A stretch of DNA of 54,909 bases, taken from an uncultured Clostridia bacterium (lineage in GTDB: Bacteria; Bacillota; Clostridia; Oscillospirales; Acutalibacteraceae). The stretch is taken from assembly GCA_945863885.1 (NCBI GenBank), contig CAMAZY010000018.1, positions 1 to 54,909 on the forward strand, in the 5' to 3' direction. The position numbers and the translations under genes are program-made. Of this stretch, positions 8,177 through 16,522 are shown in pieces; the first letter of the stretch is position 1, and the number at the start of each line of letters is the position of its first letter. Below the pieces are notes generated by a model. The model saw only the letters and a program-made list of their open reading frames with translations. It had not been told where the DNA came from and made no database searches.

Positions 8177-9721
8177 ATGACGTTGAAAAAAGTTGTATCC
8201 ATTCTGATTTGCGCCGCTATGCTTCTGTCAGTTTTCTGCATTTGCGGCTTTGCGGCGGACACTGAGTATGATCAGCCCTTTGACGCCGGTGTTTTAGGCT
8301 GTGAAAGACTTCGCATTCCGGCTCTTTTAACCCTCAATGACGGCTCGGTTATGGCGGCCGCCGATCTTCGCTACAATCACGGCTCGGACTCACCGCAGAA
8401 CATCGACACCGTTGTTGCCGTTTCAAAAGACGGCTATACGAACTGGGAATATGCCGTTCCGAATCATTTTGACGACTGTGCCGACGGTGAAACCGACAAA
8501 AACAGCGCTTCGTTCATTGACCCGGCTGTCATTCAGTCGAAAGAAACAGGAAGAATCTTCCTTGTTACGGACGCTTTTCCCTCGGGCGGCGGCTATCCGA
8601 CCGCCAAGACCGGCACGGGCTATGTGACCGTTGACGGCGTGAAGCGTCTTGCGCTGACCGACAGCGACAACATTTCTTCTTTCAAGAAATTTAACTACTA
8701 TATCGCCGACTTCCAAGACGGCTTTGCTCCCGTTATGACCCTTTCGGGCGAAAAGACCGCTTATACGGTTGATACCGAATACCGTCTTTATAAAAACGGC
8801 GAAGCAATCTATTGCGCTCAGCTCGGCTCCGACGGTGTCAAGGTTCAGCAGACCGTCTTTTCGGTGAGTGCCGACCTTACGGTGTATCTGACCTGCTATC
8901 TCTGGATGCGTTACAGCGACGACAACGGAAAAACATGGAGTGCTCCTGTCATTCTTTCCGAACAGATTAAAAACGACAACGAAAGCTTCCTCGGCATCTG
9001 TCCGGGAAGAGGCTTTGTGACGGAAGTCGACGGAAAAGAGCGCATCATTTTTGCCGTTTACGATAACGCCGGCGGCAAGGAAAACGTCAGCACGATCTAT
9101 TCGGACGACAACGGCAAAACCTGGAAAAGAGGTGCGGAGACCGAATGCAAATTAGCGGTCGGCAAGACGAGCGAATCGCAGATTGTCGCCCTCCCCGACG
9201 GTACGCTTCGTATGTTCGCAAGAAACGCATATGACTTTGTCGCTTTCGCCGACAGTCGTGACGGCGGCGTTTCGTGGTCGACCTTTAAGGCTGATCTTGA
9301 CCTGAAGGCGAACGGCAACTGTATGCTTTCGTTTATCAATACGTCAAAAGAAATCGACGGAAAGCCGGTCGTTTTAGGCTCGTTCTCTTCGGATACCGAG
9401 GAGAGAGCCGACGGTGTTGTCAGACTCGGCTTAGTCGGCGAAAACAACGACATCGACTGGATTACAACTTATCACATCAACGACGGCTTCTTCGCCTATT
9501 CCTGCCTGACCGAGCTTTCGGACGGCAACTTCGGACTGCTTTATGAGGATGAGGCGGCTCATATTTCGTATATGGTGCTGACTGTTTCCGACTCGGGTGA
9601 ACTTTCCGAAATCAACGGCAACAATATCGACTATCAGTACAACCCGGATTTCTGGCGCAAGCTTCTTGATGCCATCAAGGCTATCATCGTCAAGCTTCAG
9701 GTTCTGTTCGACGTAATCTGA
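8177..9721 (+). CDS. secreted exo-alpha-sialidase (GH33-like)
   Basis: Predicted to release terminal sialic acids from host glycans outside the cell. An N-terminal signal peptide (KKVVSILICAAMLL..CGFAA) is followed by the sialidase RIP motif (ERLRIPALLTLNDGS) near residue 45 and three Asp-boxes: SDDNGKTWS, SDDNGKTWK and SRDGGVSW. Length is typical for a single catalytic domain. The last 25 residues (FWRKLLDAIKAIIVKLQVLF) form an amphipathic helix outside the catalytic fold. GGAG at 8170-8173 is too close to ATG 8177 but well placed for TTG 8183, which may be the true start. It is followed after 32 nt by a secreted FN3 protein, probably co-transcribed. Confidence 0.88.
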   Translation: MTLKKVVSILICAAMLLSVFCICGFAADTEYDQPFDAGVLGCERLRIPALLTLNDGSVMAAADLRYNHGSDSPQNIDTVVAVSKDGYTNWEYAVPNHFDDCADGETDKNSASFIDPAVIQSKETGRIFLVTDAFPSGGGYPTAKTGTGYVTVDGVKRLALTDSDNISSFKKFNYYIADFQDGFAPVMTLSGEKTAYTVDTEYRLYKNGEAIYCAQLGSDGVKVQQTVFSVSADLTVYLTCYLWMRYSDDNGKTWSAPVILSEQIKNDNESFLGICPGRGFVTEVDGKERIIFAVYDNAGGKENVSTIYSDDNGKTWKRGAETECKLAVGKTSESQIVALPDGTLRMFARNAYDFVAFADSRDGGVSWSTFKADLDLKANGNCMLSFINTSKEIDGKPVVLGSFSSDTEERADGVVRLGLVGENNDIDWITTYHINDGFFAYSCLTELSDGNFGLLYEDEAAHISYMVLTVSDSGELSEINGNNIDYQYNPDFWRKLLDAIKAIIVKLQVLFDVI

Positions 9722-9753
9722 TAATACCGGAAAGCAGAAAAGAGGAATAAACA

Positions 9754-10578
9754 ATGGCTAAGAGGTTTGTAGCACTTGTTACGGCGCTTATCGGTGTGCT
9801 GTCGCTTCTGTTTTGCGCACCGGCGTCTGCCGTGCATTACGAAAATGCTTTTCCGGCGGAAGAAAGCTTCAAAACCGCTTCTTCGCTTTCGGTGAAGCTG
9901 TCCGCAACCACATACGAATACAGCGGTTCGGCCAAAACGCCCAAGGTGACGGTCACCTACGGCGGAAAAACGCTGAAAAGCAACACGGATTACACCGTCA
10001 GCTATTCTGCGGGCAGGACAAACGTCGGACGGTACAGCGTCAAGGTTACTCTCAAAGGCAAATATAAAGGAACCAAAACCGCATCCTTTGATATCGTGCC
10101 GAAAAAGCCGGTCATCACCTCGGTCACTGCCGGCAATAAAAGCGTTACGGTCAAGTGGCGCAGTCAGACCGCTCAGACAGACGGCTACAAGCTTGAATAC
10201 AGTACGTCAAGCAGCTTTAAAAATGCAAAAAGCGTGACGATAAAAGGAAAAAGCAGTTCCTATAAAACCGTCACGGGACTTGCCAACGGTCAGAAATATT
10301 ATTTCCGACTGAAAGCCTATAAAACGGTAACGGTCAACGGAAAAAGCACGGCGTTCCTCTCGCCCGCATCTGCCGTCAAGACCGCCGTACCCGCAAGCAC
10401 ATCAAATCAGATTACGGTTATTGTCAACAAAAGCTCAAAGGTCTTTCATGTTTCCGCCTCATGCAGTGCCGTCAAACGAATGTCGGACAAGAATAAAGGA
10501 ACCGTGAAAGGCACCGTAAGACAGATTAAAGCCGCCGGATACAAGCCGTGCGGAATCTGCGCAAAGAAATATCAGTAA
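9754..10578 (+). CDS. secreted protein with Ig-like and FN3 domains and a Cys-pair C-terminal domain
   Basis: A 274-residue exported protein. It has a signal peptide (residues 1-26, ending ASA), an Ig-like repeat at about 45-110 (YEYSGSAKTPKVTVTYGGK), a fibronectin type III domain at about 113-210 (VTVKWRSQTAQTDGYKLEY), and a C-terminal module of about 55 residues (SSKVFHVSASCSAVKRM..GYKPCGICAKKY). That module resembles the Cys-containing Ada/Lnt-type metal-binding tail seen on secreted Firmicutes proteins. No enzyme motif is visible. It probably shares a transcript with the sialidase and may act as a surface or glycan-binding partner; that role is inference. Confidence 0.7.
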   Translation: MAKRFVALVTALIGVLSLLFCAPASAVHYENAFPAEESFKTASSLSVKLSATTYEYSGSAKTPKVTVTYGGKTLKSNTDYTVSYSAGRTNVGRYSVKVTLKGKYKGTKTASFDIVPKKPVITSVTAGNKSVTVKWRSQTAQTDGYKLEYSTSSSFKNAKSVTIKGKSSSYKTVTGLANGQKYYFRLKAYKTVTVNGKSTAFLSPASAVKTAVPASTSNQITVIVNKSSKVFHVSASCSAVKRMSDKNKGTVKGTVRQIKAAGYKPCGICAKKYQ

Positions 10579-10584
10579 ACCAAA

Positions 10585-10619
10585 GGGGGCTGTCTCACGA
10601 AGGCAGTCCCCTACTTTTT
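10585..10619 (+). terminator. intrinsic terminator after the FN3 protein gene
   Basis: GGGGGCTGTCT pairs with AGGCAGTCCCC (11 pairs including G-U), loop CACGA, then TACTTTTTC. It lies between convergent genes, and its T tract overlaps the stop codon of the minus-strand Rieske gene. Confidence 0.8.
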
Positions 10620-11909
10620 CAGGTTTCCGTTTGCGGGGTTATCAAGCACCCTTCCGCTTTCGGAAAACCGTGAACCATGGCACGGGCAGTCCCAGGAATG
10701 CTCGGCCTTGTTGTATTTCAGCGCACAGCCTAAATGCGGACAGCGCTTTTTTGACGGTGTAAGAAGTCCGACAACGCTTTCAAAGCCGTTGACGGCAAGC
10801 TGAGGACGAAGCATACTTCTTGACGGCGAAAAAAGGTCGGCAAAATCGTTCGGCTTGCCCAAAATCAGATCGGTCAGAATTTCCGCCGCCGCCATAGAGC
10901 CTGTCATGCCCCACTTATTAAAGCCGGTCGCAACGAAAAAATCAGGTGTGTTCTTTGAGTACTGTCCGACATACGGCACCGAGTCGAGACTCATGCAGTC
11001 CTGCGCACTCCAGAAAGCTTTCTCTTTTGCGTTCGGATAATGAAGCTTCTGAAACCGCCTGAGTTTCTCCCAATTTCCGCCCTTTTTCCCCGTCCGGTGT
11101 CCGCCTCCGCCGATCAAAAGTAAATCATCGTAATTGCGAAATGACAGCCCGGTTTTCTTTTCGTCAACATACATGCCGTTTACGTCCTCGGCATTTTCAA
11201 GTGCAATCACATACGAGCGGTGCTGATACAGCTTGAGCGGATACAGTCCGTGCTTATTGATGAACGGAAAGTGAGTCGTGCAGACGGTCTTTTTCGCAAA
11301 AATCCGCCCGGTATCCGTCACGGCGACGGTTCCAATCATCTCCCGGACAAAGGTGTTTTCGAAAATTGTCAGGGTCTTTGAGACGGCGCAAAGAAATTTC
11401 AAAACGTTGAACTGCGCCTGATTCGGGAAACGTACCGCACCGACCGTTTTCACAGGAAGCGGTACGCTTTCGGCAAAGCCGGCTTTGAACCCGATTTTGT
11501 CAAGTGCCCGCATTTCTTCCTCAAGCTTCTTTTTGTCATCGACCGAATAAACAAAGCTGTCTTTGACTTCAAAGCCGCAGTCGATTTTGCGGCTCATAAT
11601 TTCGTACCGTCTTAAAGCATTTTCGTTCGCACAAAGGTATTTCCGTGCATTTTCTGCCCCGACGCTTTTTAAAAGCTTGGCGTAAATCAGCCCGTGCTGA
11701 CTTGTAATTTTAGCGGTTGTGTTTCCCGTCGTTCCCGAACAGATTTTTCCCTTTTCGGCGACAACACACTCAACGCCGTTTGCCTTTAGAAAATATGCCG
11801 TCAGGATTCCCGCAATTCCGCCGCCAATGATAAGTACATCGGTATGCTTGTCGCCGTGCAGTGCCGGAAAAGAGGGCATTTTCGTCTCTTCATGCCATAT
11901 TGATTCCAT
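10611..11909 (-). CDS. FAD-dependent oxidoreductase with C-terminal Rieske domain
   Basis: A 432-residue DAO-type flavoprotein. It has an FAD-binding Rossmann motif (VLIIGGGIAGILTAYFL) near residue 25, a GTTGNTTAKITSQHG segment near 58, and a second nucleotide-proximal motif (FVATGFNKWGMTGSMAA) near 320. A C-terminal Rieske [2Fe-2S] domain shows both ligand pairs, CPHLGC near 390 and CPCHGS near 408. This two-domain layout is common in Firmicutes and Bacteroidetes, but the substrate is unknown. A GGAGAG ribosome binding site precedes ATG 11909. It is a single gene between convergent and divergent neighbours, so context gives no pathway clue. Confidence 0.88.
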   Translation of the reverse strand: MESIWHEETKMPSFPALHGDKHTDVLIIGGGIAGILTAYFLKANGVECVVAEKGKICSGTTGNTTAKITSQHGLIYAKLLKSVGAENARKYLCANENALRRYEIMSRKIDCGFEVKDSFVYSVDDKKKLEEEMRALDKIGFKAGFAESVPLPVKTVGAVRFPNQAQFNVLKFLCAVSKTLTIFENTFVREMIGTVAVTDTGRIFAKKTVCTTHFPFINKHGLYPLKLYQHRSYVIALENAEDVNGMYVDEKKTGLSFRNYDDLLLIGGGGHRTGKKGGNWEKLRRFQKLHYPNAKEKAFWSAQDCMSLDSVPYVGQYSKNTPDFFVATGFNKWGMTGSMAAAEILTDLILGKPNDFADLFSPSRSMLRPQLAVNGFESVVGLLTPSKKRCPHLGCALKYNKAEHSWDCPCHGSRFSESGRVLDNPANGNLKK

Positions 11910-12045
11910 AAACTCTCCTCAGATATTGCCTTTCGCCTTGTCTTTACGGTTAGTATAAACAAAATCCCGGCGACCTATTCGCTGCGATGCGTTCCCGACG
12001 ACAACATGCACAAGAAATTCCTATATATTTTAATCATTATAATAA

Positions 12046-12101
12046 TTGACTTTTACCCATTTTTGGAGTATAATGTCAAGGAATAGTGAGTGACGACTCA
12101 C
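12046..12101 (+). promoter_or_regulatory. promoter with perfect inverted repeat near the start point
   Basis: TTGACT (12046-12051), 17-nt spacer, perfect TATAAT (12069-12074). The expected start (about 12081) is followed at once by GTGAGT-GACG-ACTCAC (12086-12101), a 6-bp-arm inverted repeat that could be an operator or a 5' mRNA hairpin. Confidence 0.8.
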
Positions 12102-12132
12102 CAAGTAAAAAACTTTTTTAGGAGGAGTAGCA

Positions 12133-13620
12133 ATGGATACAAGATTTGCTATATCAGAGTATCTCGACGCTCAGGCTGTAACCGAAAAATTGGACAACCT
12201 TATCAAGCAGCCGATTTACACCATCAAGCCCGAAGTTCTCAAGGATTACGAAGAAAACTACTTTGAAAAGAAGTGCCAGAAGTCCAAGGCTATGATCACC
12301 GAAGCCAAGCAGATTATCCCCGGCGGTGTTCAGCATAACCTTGCTTTCAACTATCCGTTCCCCCTTGTTTTCACAAAGGCAGAGGGCGCAAAGCTCTATG
12401 ATATCGACGGAAACGAATACTATGACTTCCTTCAGGCCGGCGGCCCGACCGTTCTCGGCTCAAACCCGAAGGTAGTCCGTGACCAGGTTATCGACCTTCT
12501 GAACACCTGCGGTCCGTCCACCGGTCTTTTCCATGAGTTTGAATATAAGCTTGCTAAGAAAATTGCCGACTCCATGCCGTCGGTTGATATGTTCCGTATG
12601 CTCGGTTCAGGTACTGAGGCTTGCATGTGCGCCTGCCGTGTTGCAAGACTTGCCACGAAGAAAAAGCACATCCTCAAGATGGGCGGCGCTTATCACGGCT
12701 GGTCCGATCAGCTCGGCTACGGTATCCGTATTCCCGGCTCGAAGTTCACCCAGGCAAGCGGTGTTCCCATCCGTCTTATGAGAGATACACAGGAATTCTT
12801 CCCGAACGATCTTCACGACCTTGAAAAGAAGCTTCGCAGAAATCAGCTCAACGGCGGCACCGCTGCTGTCTTCATTGAGCCGGTAGGCCCCGAAAGCGGT
12901 ACAAGACCTTTAAGCAAGGACTTCAACAAGGGCGTTGAAAGACTTTGCCGCAAGTACGGCGCACTTCTCATCTTCGATGAGGTTGTAACAGGCTTCCGTA
13001 TCGGTATGTCCGGTGCGCAGGGCTACTACGGTGTTGAGCCCGACCTTACCATCTTCGGTAAAGTTATCGCCGGCGGCTATCCGGGCGCAGGCGGAATCGG
13101 CGGTAAGAGAGAATACATGAAGTACATGGGCGCAGGCCTTGACGCAAGCGGCATGAAGATCAAGAAAGCTTTCTGCGGCGGCACCATGGCGGCGACTCCG
13201 ATCTCCTGCGTAGCCGGTTACTACACCCTTGAAGAAATCGACAAGCAGAATGCTTGCCAGAAGGCCGGCATCATGGGCGACAGAATGACCGCAGGTCTCA
13301 ACGCAATCATCGACAAGTACAATCTTCCGTTCGTAGCGTTCAACCAGGGCTCTATCTGCCACATGGAAACCGTCGGCACCATGCACTTTGCCATTGACTG
13401 GAGCAAGCCGTGGCAGATTCCGGGCATTCTCAGCGCAACAAGCGAGCGCAAGACCGAAATGACCCACATGGGCGCCGCTTACATGGCAGAAGGTCTTGTA
13501 ACCCTTGCCGGTTCCCGTCTTTACACTTCGGCCGCTTACACCGAAGAAATGATTGACGACGCTCTTACCCGCTTTGACAAGGTATTTGCCAACGTCGGCA
13601 TCAAGGAAAGCAGCAAATAA
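12133..13620 (+). CDS. class-III PLP aminotransferase (glutamate-1-semialdehyde aminomutase-like)
   Basis: A PLP enzyme of 495 residues. It has the GSGTEACMCACRVAR phosphate-binding turn near 158, YHGWSD near 192, FDEVVTGFRIG near 280, and the PLP lysine in TIFGKVIAGGYPGAG near 311. It resembles HemL but carries about 55 extra N-terminal residues, and no tetrapyrrole genes are nearby. The next gene is a class-II aldolase, so a transaminase/aldolase pathway on a sugar- or amino-aldehyde is more likely than haem synthesis. An AGGAGGAG ribosome binding site and a consensus promoter suggest high expression. The substrate is not determined. Confidence 0.85.
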   Translation: MDTRFAISEYLDAQAVTEKLDNLIKQPIYTIKPEVLKDYEENYFEKKCQKSKAMITEAKQIIPGGVQHNLAFNYPFPLVFTKAEGAKLYDIDGNEYYDFLQAGGPTVLGSNPKVVRDQVIDLLNTCGPSTGLFHEFEYKLAKKIADSMPSVDMFRMLGSGTEACMCACRVARLATKKKHILKMGGAYHGWSDQLGYGIRIPGSKFTQASGVPIRLMRDTQEFFPNDLHDLEKKLRRNQLNGGTAAVFIEPVGPESGTRPLSKDFNKGVERLCRKYGALLIFDEVVTGFRIGMSGAQGYYGVEPDLTIFGKVIAGGYPGAGGIGGKREYMKYMGAGLDASGMKIKKAFCGGTMAATPISCVAGYYTLEEIDKQNACQKAGIMGDRMTAGLNAIIDKYNLPFVAFNQGSICHMETVGTMHFAIDWSKPWQIPGILSATSERKTEMTHMGAAYMAEGLVTLAGSRLYTSAAYTEEMIDDALTRFDKVFANVGIKESSK

Positions 13621-13630
13621 GAACCATAAT

Positions 13631-13660
13631 GGGGCAGGGTTTTGCCTGCCCCGTTTCTGA
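13631..13660 (+). terminator. hairpin between aminotransferase and aldolase genes
   Basis: GGGGCAGG / CCTGCCCC stem (13631-13652) with a GTTTTG loop and a weak, interrupted T stretch. It may give partial termination, tuning aldolase expression relative to the aminotransferase. Confidence 0.6.
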
Positions 13661-13688
13661 TTTATTTTAATGAAAAGGAGTGTTCTTT

Positions 13689-14915
13689 ATGGAACTTCTT
13701 GAAGCGAAGAAAATCGTTGTCGAGGCCGGAAAAAGACTCGTTTCCTCCGGACTTATTGCAAGAACCTGGGGCAACGTCAGCTGCCGTGTTGACGACAAGC
13801 ATTTTGTTATCACACCGAGCGGCCGTGCTTACGAAACCCTGACCCCCGACGAAATCGTTCTTGTCAACATTGACGATCTTTCCTACGAGGGTGACATCAA
13901 GCCGTCAAGCGAAAAAGGCATTCACGCTAAATGCTATGAGCTTCGCCCCGAAACCAATTTTGTGATCCACACCCATCAGATGTATGCTTCGATTATCAGC
14001 GCACTCGGCTATGACATCAACGGAATTGACGGCGAAAGCCGTGACATCATCGGTGACAACATTCCCGTTTCCTCTTATGGACTTTCGGGTACGGGCAAGC
14101 TGAAAAATGCCGTTGTTGAAGCACTTAAGCGTTCGGACTCCAAGGCGGTTATCATGAAGCATCACGGTGCTGTCTGCCTCGGCGCAGACTACGACGATGC
14201 GTTCAAGGTGGCCTCTGAACTCGAAAAGGTTTGTGAGCGTTACATTCTCGACCGCTACGAGGTACTGACTCAGTCAGCCGCCGAAAGCTTTTCGGACGTC
14301 TGCAAGTATGTTGCCGACGTAAAGAGAAGAGGCGACGCCCTTTGCAAGCCGCTTGACGCTTACGACAGCACAAGAGAGGGCAACGTCGTTGTTCTCAAGA
14401 ACAAGGACGGAAGCGAAAAGGCTACCATCGCTCTGAAGAAGAGAATGCTGATCTTAGGCGACGAAATGCCCAAGGAAGCCGAGCTTCACTGCGCAATTTA
14501 CGACAGACGTGAGGACGCAGGCGCGATTGTTCACAGTAACGACGAGTCCGTTCTTTCCGCTTCGAAGGTTGTTGTCAAAAAGCTTCGTCCGCTGATTGAC
14601 GACTTTGCCCAGATTGCCGGCACCACCATCAAGACCGTAGGCTTTGACCCGGACAACGCCAAGAAAACCGGCAAAAAGGTTGCCAAGGCTCTCGGCAAGC
14701 ACAAGAACGCCGTTCTCTTAAAAGACAACGGTGCGGTCTGCATCGGTACGAGTGAGGACGAGGCAGAAGCTACGGCTATCGTTACGGCGAAGAACTGCAA
14801 GACCTTTGTTGCCACGAGAATGTTCAAGGAGCCGAAGTATGTCGGCGCAATCGACTGCTTCCTTGAAAACTTCGTGTACAGAGTCAAGTATTCCAAGCAG
14901 AAGAATAAGAAATAA
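13689..14915 (+). CDS. tandem class-II aldolase/adducin protein, second half lacking metal ligands
   Basis: A 408-residue protein made of two class-II aldolase-like halves. The first has the expected zinc ligands: HTH at residues 94-96 and HHG at 158-160, with the phosphate-loop segment GNVSCR near 28. The second half (about 235-395) keeps the fold pattern (GAIVHSNDESVLS, NAVLLKDNGAVCIG), but HTH has become HSN and HHG has become DNG, so it cannot bind the metal in the same way. ATG 13689 follows GGAG at 13677-13680 with 8-nt spacing. It is 68 nt downstream of the aminotransferase gene and probably in the same pathway; the aldol substrate is unknown. Confidence 0.82.
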   Translation: MELLEAKKIVVEAGKRLVSSGLIARTWGNVSCRVDDKHFVITPSGRAYETLTPDEIVLVNIDDLSYEGDIKPSSEKGIHAKCYELRPETNFVIHTHQMYASIISALGYDINGIDGESRDIIGDNIPVSSYGLSGTGKLKNAVVEALKRSDSKAVIMKHHGAVCLGADYDDAFKVASELEKVCERYILDRYEVLTQSAAESFSDVCKYVADVKRRGDALCKPLDAYDSTREGNVVVLKNKDGSEKATIALKKRMLILGDEMPKEAELHCAIYDRREDAGAIVHSNDESVLSASKVVVKKLRPLIDDFAQIAGTTIKTVGFDPDNAKKTGKKVAKALGKHKNAVLLKDNGAVCIGTSEDEAEATAIVTAKNCKTFVATRMFKEPKYVGAIDCFLENFVYRVKYSKQKNKK

Positions 14916-14931
14916 GATATATAAAATAAGG

Positions 14932-14962
14932 CAGAGACGGGCACAGGCTCGTCTCTGTTTTT
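14932..14962 (+). terminator. intrinsic terminator after the aldolase gene
   Basis: CAGAGACG / CGTCTCTG stem with a ten-base loop and TTTTT tail. Confidence 0.88.
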
Positions 14963-14976
14963 GCACACCATAAATT

Positions 14977-15008
14977 CAGCCGCCTCCGATATCATCCGGT
15001 GACGGCTG
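14977..15008 (-). terminator. terminator-like hairpin after yebC
   Basis: Minus-strand CAGCCGTCACCG pairs imperfectly with CGGAGGCGGCTG. The T tract is poor (AATTTATG). It lies 22 nt beyond the yebC stop, between convergent genes. Confidence 0.5.
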
Positions 15009-15029
15009 TCATTCTTATTTTCGGACGGA

Positions 15030-15767
15030 TCAGGGAAGATCCTCGGGGTTTTCAAGATTGTGCCAGACGTCCTGAACGTCGTCGTTTTCTTCCATCATAT
15101 CAAGAAGACGGCTCATCATCTTCAGATCCTCTTCATCGGTCAGCTTCGTATAGGTCGAAGGAATGTACTCAAGCTCGGCGGAAACGAATTTATAGCCCTT
15201 TTCTTCAAGATCGTCGCGCACAAGACCGAGATCGTTCGGCTCGGTTCTTACAATAAATACGTCCTCATCTTTAATGAAGTCCGAAGCGCCGGCTTCAAGC
15301 GCAGCTTCCATCAGCGTTTCTTCGTCGATATCCTCGGCTTCGATTACGATCGAACCGCAATGGGAGAACATAAACGAAACACAGCCGCTCTGACCCATGT
15401 TGCCTTTATTCTTGTCGAAATAATGACGCATCTCGGCGGCGGTTCTGTTGCGGTTGTCGGTCAGTGTCTCGACCATAACAGCAATTCCCGACGGACCGTA
15501 GCCCTCGTAAATGATTTCCTCATAATTGGCGCCGTTTCCGTCGCCGGAGGCCTTTTTGATGATACGGTCAATGTTGTCGTTGGGAACATTGTTTGCCTTA
15601 GCCTTGGCGATTATATCCTTAAGCTTGGAGTTCGAAGCAGGATCGGGGCCGCCCTCTTTCACGGCAACGGCGATCTCACGACCGATTTTGGTAAAGACCT
15701 TGGCTCGTGCGTTGTCCGTCTTCTCTTTCTTGCGCTTAATAGTACTCCATTTTGAATGTCCTGACAT
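15030..15767 (-). CDS. yebC: YebC/PmpR family protein
   Basis: A 245-residue protein with the invariant N-terminus MSGHSKWSTIKRKKEKTD and the segments PSGIAVMVETLTDNRNRT and GNMGQSGCVSFMF. The family was annotated as transcriptional regulators. Recent work assigns YebC-type proteins a role in relieving ribosome stalling at proline runs, so both readings should be kept open. It is cytosolic, encoded alone, and followed by a terminator-like hairpin. The next upstream gene on the same strand (the lipoprotein at 15804-16454) ends 36 nt before it, so read-through is possible. Confidence 0.93.
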   Translation of the reverse strand: MSGHSKWSTIKRKKEKTDNARAKVFTKIGREIAVAVKEGGPDPASNSKLKDIIAKAKANNVPNDNIDRIIKKASGDGNGANYEEIIYEGYGPSGIAVMVETLTDNRNRTAAEMRHYFDKNKGNMGQSGCVSFMFSHCGSIVIEAEDIDEETLMEAALEAGASDFIKDEDVFIVRTEPNDLGLVRDDLEEKGYKFVSAELEYIPSTYTKLTDEEDLKMMSRLLDMMEENDDVQDVWHNLENPEDLP

Positions 15768-15803
15768 GAAAAATTCACCAATCCTTTTTTGATAGATATA
15801 TAA

Positions 15804-16454
15804 TTATTCGGACACGGCGGCGGTTGTTTCGGCCTTGTCTGATTTTGTGCTGCTGTCGGGTTTTGTTTCCTTAACGGCGGGCTTGGTTTCCTTGACGGCG
15901 GGCTTAGTATCCTTGACGGCAGGCTTGGTTTCCTTGACGGCAGGCTTGGTTTCCTTCCCGTCGGGTTTTGTCTCCTTACCGGAGGGCTTGGTTTCCTTGT
16001 CGGTGGGATCGACTTCGATCACCTCTTCGTCACTGCCCCACGATTCTGGCTTCTCGCTGTAACCGTAAATCTGAATATTACAGCCGAACATATTGTAGCC
16101 GTTCGTTCCGTCCTCGCTGAAAATAAGTTGAAGATAAACCTTGTCGTTTGTACAGCGCCAGCTTGCGGTTCCGTTGTTAAGATTATAGTTTTCGGGTATG
16201 TCACCGTTTTTCAGATAATGGAAGCCGGCCTCTTTCAGATCGTTAATATATTTTACAAAATGATCATAATTGTTGTCTTTGATTTTGATGTTGGCTTCGG
16301 ACGCAAATTCAGCAAAAATCGTGTCGCCGTATTGGTAGATCTGTACATCGGAAAAAGTTTCATTGCTTTGCCATTTTTCGGTGTCGGCTCTTTTGCACGA
16401 AGCAAAAGACAATATTAGCAGTACAGAAAGCAAAATCGGTATCAGCTTTTTCAT
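15804..16454 (-). CDS. lipoprotein with KETKPAV-type tandem repeat tail
   Basis: A 216-residue predicted lipoprotein with signal peptide and lipobox LSFASC (cysteine at about 20). The globular part (about residues 25-140) has no recognised domain. Residues about 150-200 are seven to eight copies of a seven-residue repeat KETKP(A/S/D)(V/G), encoded by near-identical 21-nt DNA repeats at about 15850-15990. The tail then ends in a Thr/Ala/Glu-rich stretch. The repeat probably spans the cell wall as a charged, extended stalk. An AGGAG ribosome binding site precedes ATG 16454, and a promoter plus long hairpin lie just upstream. Confidence 0.75.
   Translation of the reverse strand: MKKLIPILLSVLLILSFASCKRADTEKWQSNETFSDVQIYQYGDTIFAEFASEANIKIKDNNYDHFVKYINDLKEAGFHYLKNGDIPENYNLNNGTASWRCTNDKVYLQLIFSEDGTNGYNMFGCNIQIYGYSEKPESWGSDEEVIEVDPTDKETKPSGKETKPDGKETKPAVKETKPAVKDTKPAVKETKPAVKETKPDSSTKSDKAETTAAVSE
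15850..15990 (-). repeat. 21-nt tandem repeats encoding KETKPAV units
   Basis: Consecutive 21-nt units read GGC-TTG-GTTTCCTTGACGG-like on the plus strand, with small drift between copies. They are in frame and encode the lipoprotein stalk. Copy number could vary between strains by slippage. Confidence 0.75.
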
Positions 16455-16475
16455 AATCGCATACTCCTGTCAAAA

Positions 16476-16522
16476 ATAGTGCGTATTATATCCGTTTATT
16501 TCGGCCGCATAATACGCACTAT
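16476..16522 (-). promoter_or_regulatory. 14-bp perfect inverted repeat in the lipoprotein leader
   Basis: Arms ATAGTGCGTATTAT (16476-16489) and ATAATACGCACTAT (16509-16522) are perfectly complementary and separated by 19 nt. On the minus strand the right-hand end runs into TTTTTGACA. The hairpin lies between the promoter and ATG 16454, so it could be an attenuator-like terminator, a 5' stabiliser or an operator. Confidence 0.75.

Noticed and set aside
12133-13620. Authentic HemL for haem synthesis
   Set aside because: The extra N-terminus and lack of tetrapyrrole genes nearby make the neighbouring aldolase a better guide to function.
15060-15755. Long plus-strand open frame opposite yebC
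   Set aside because: It is the antisense shadow of the conserved yebC gene, with no ribosome binding site and no recognisable protein features.
15850-15990. CRISPR-like array
   Set aside because: The units are contiguous 21-nt in-frame coding repeats with no spacers and no cas genes; they encode a heptad stalk.
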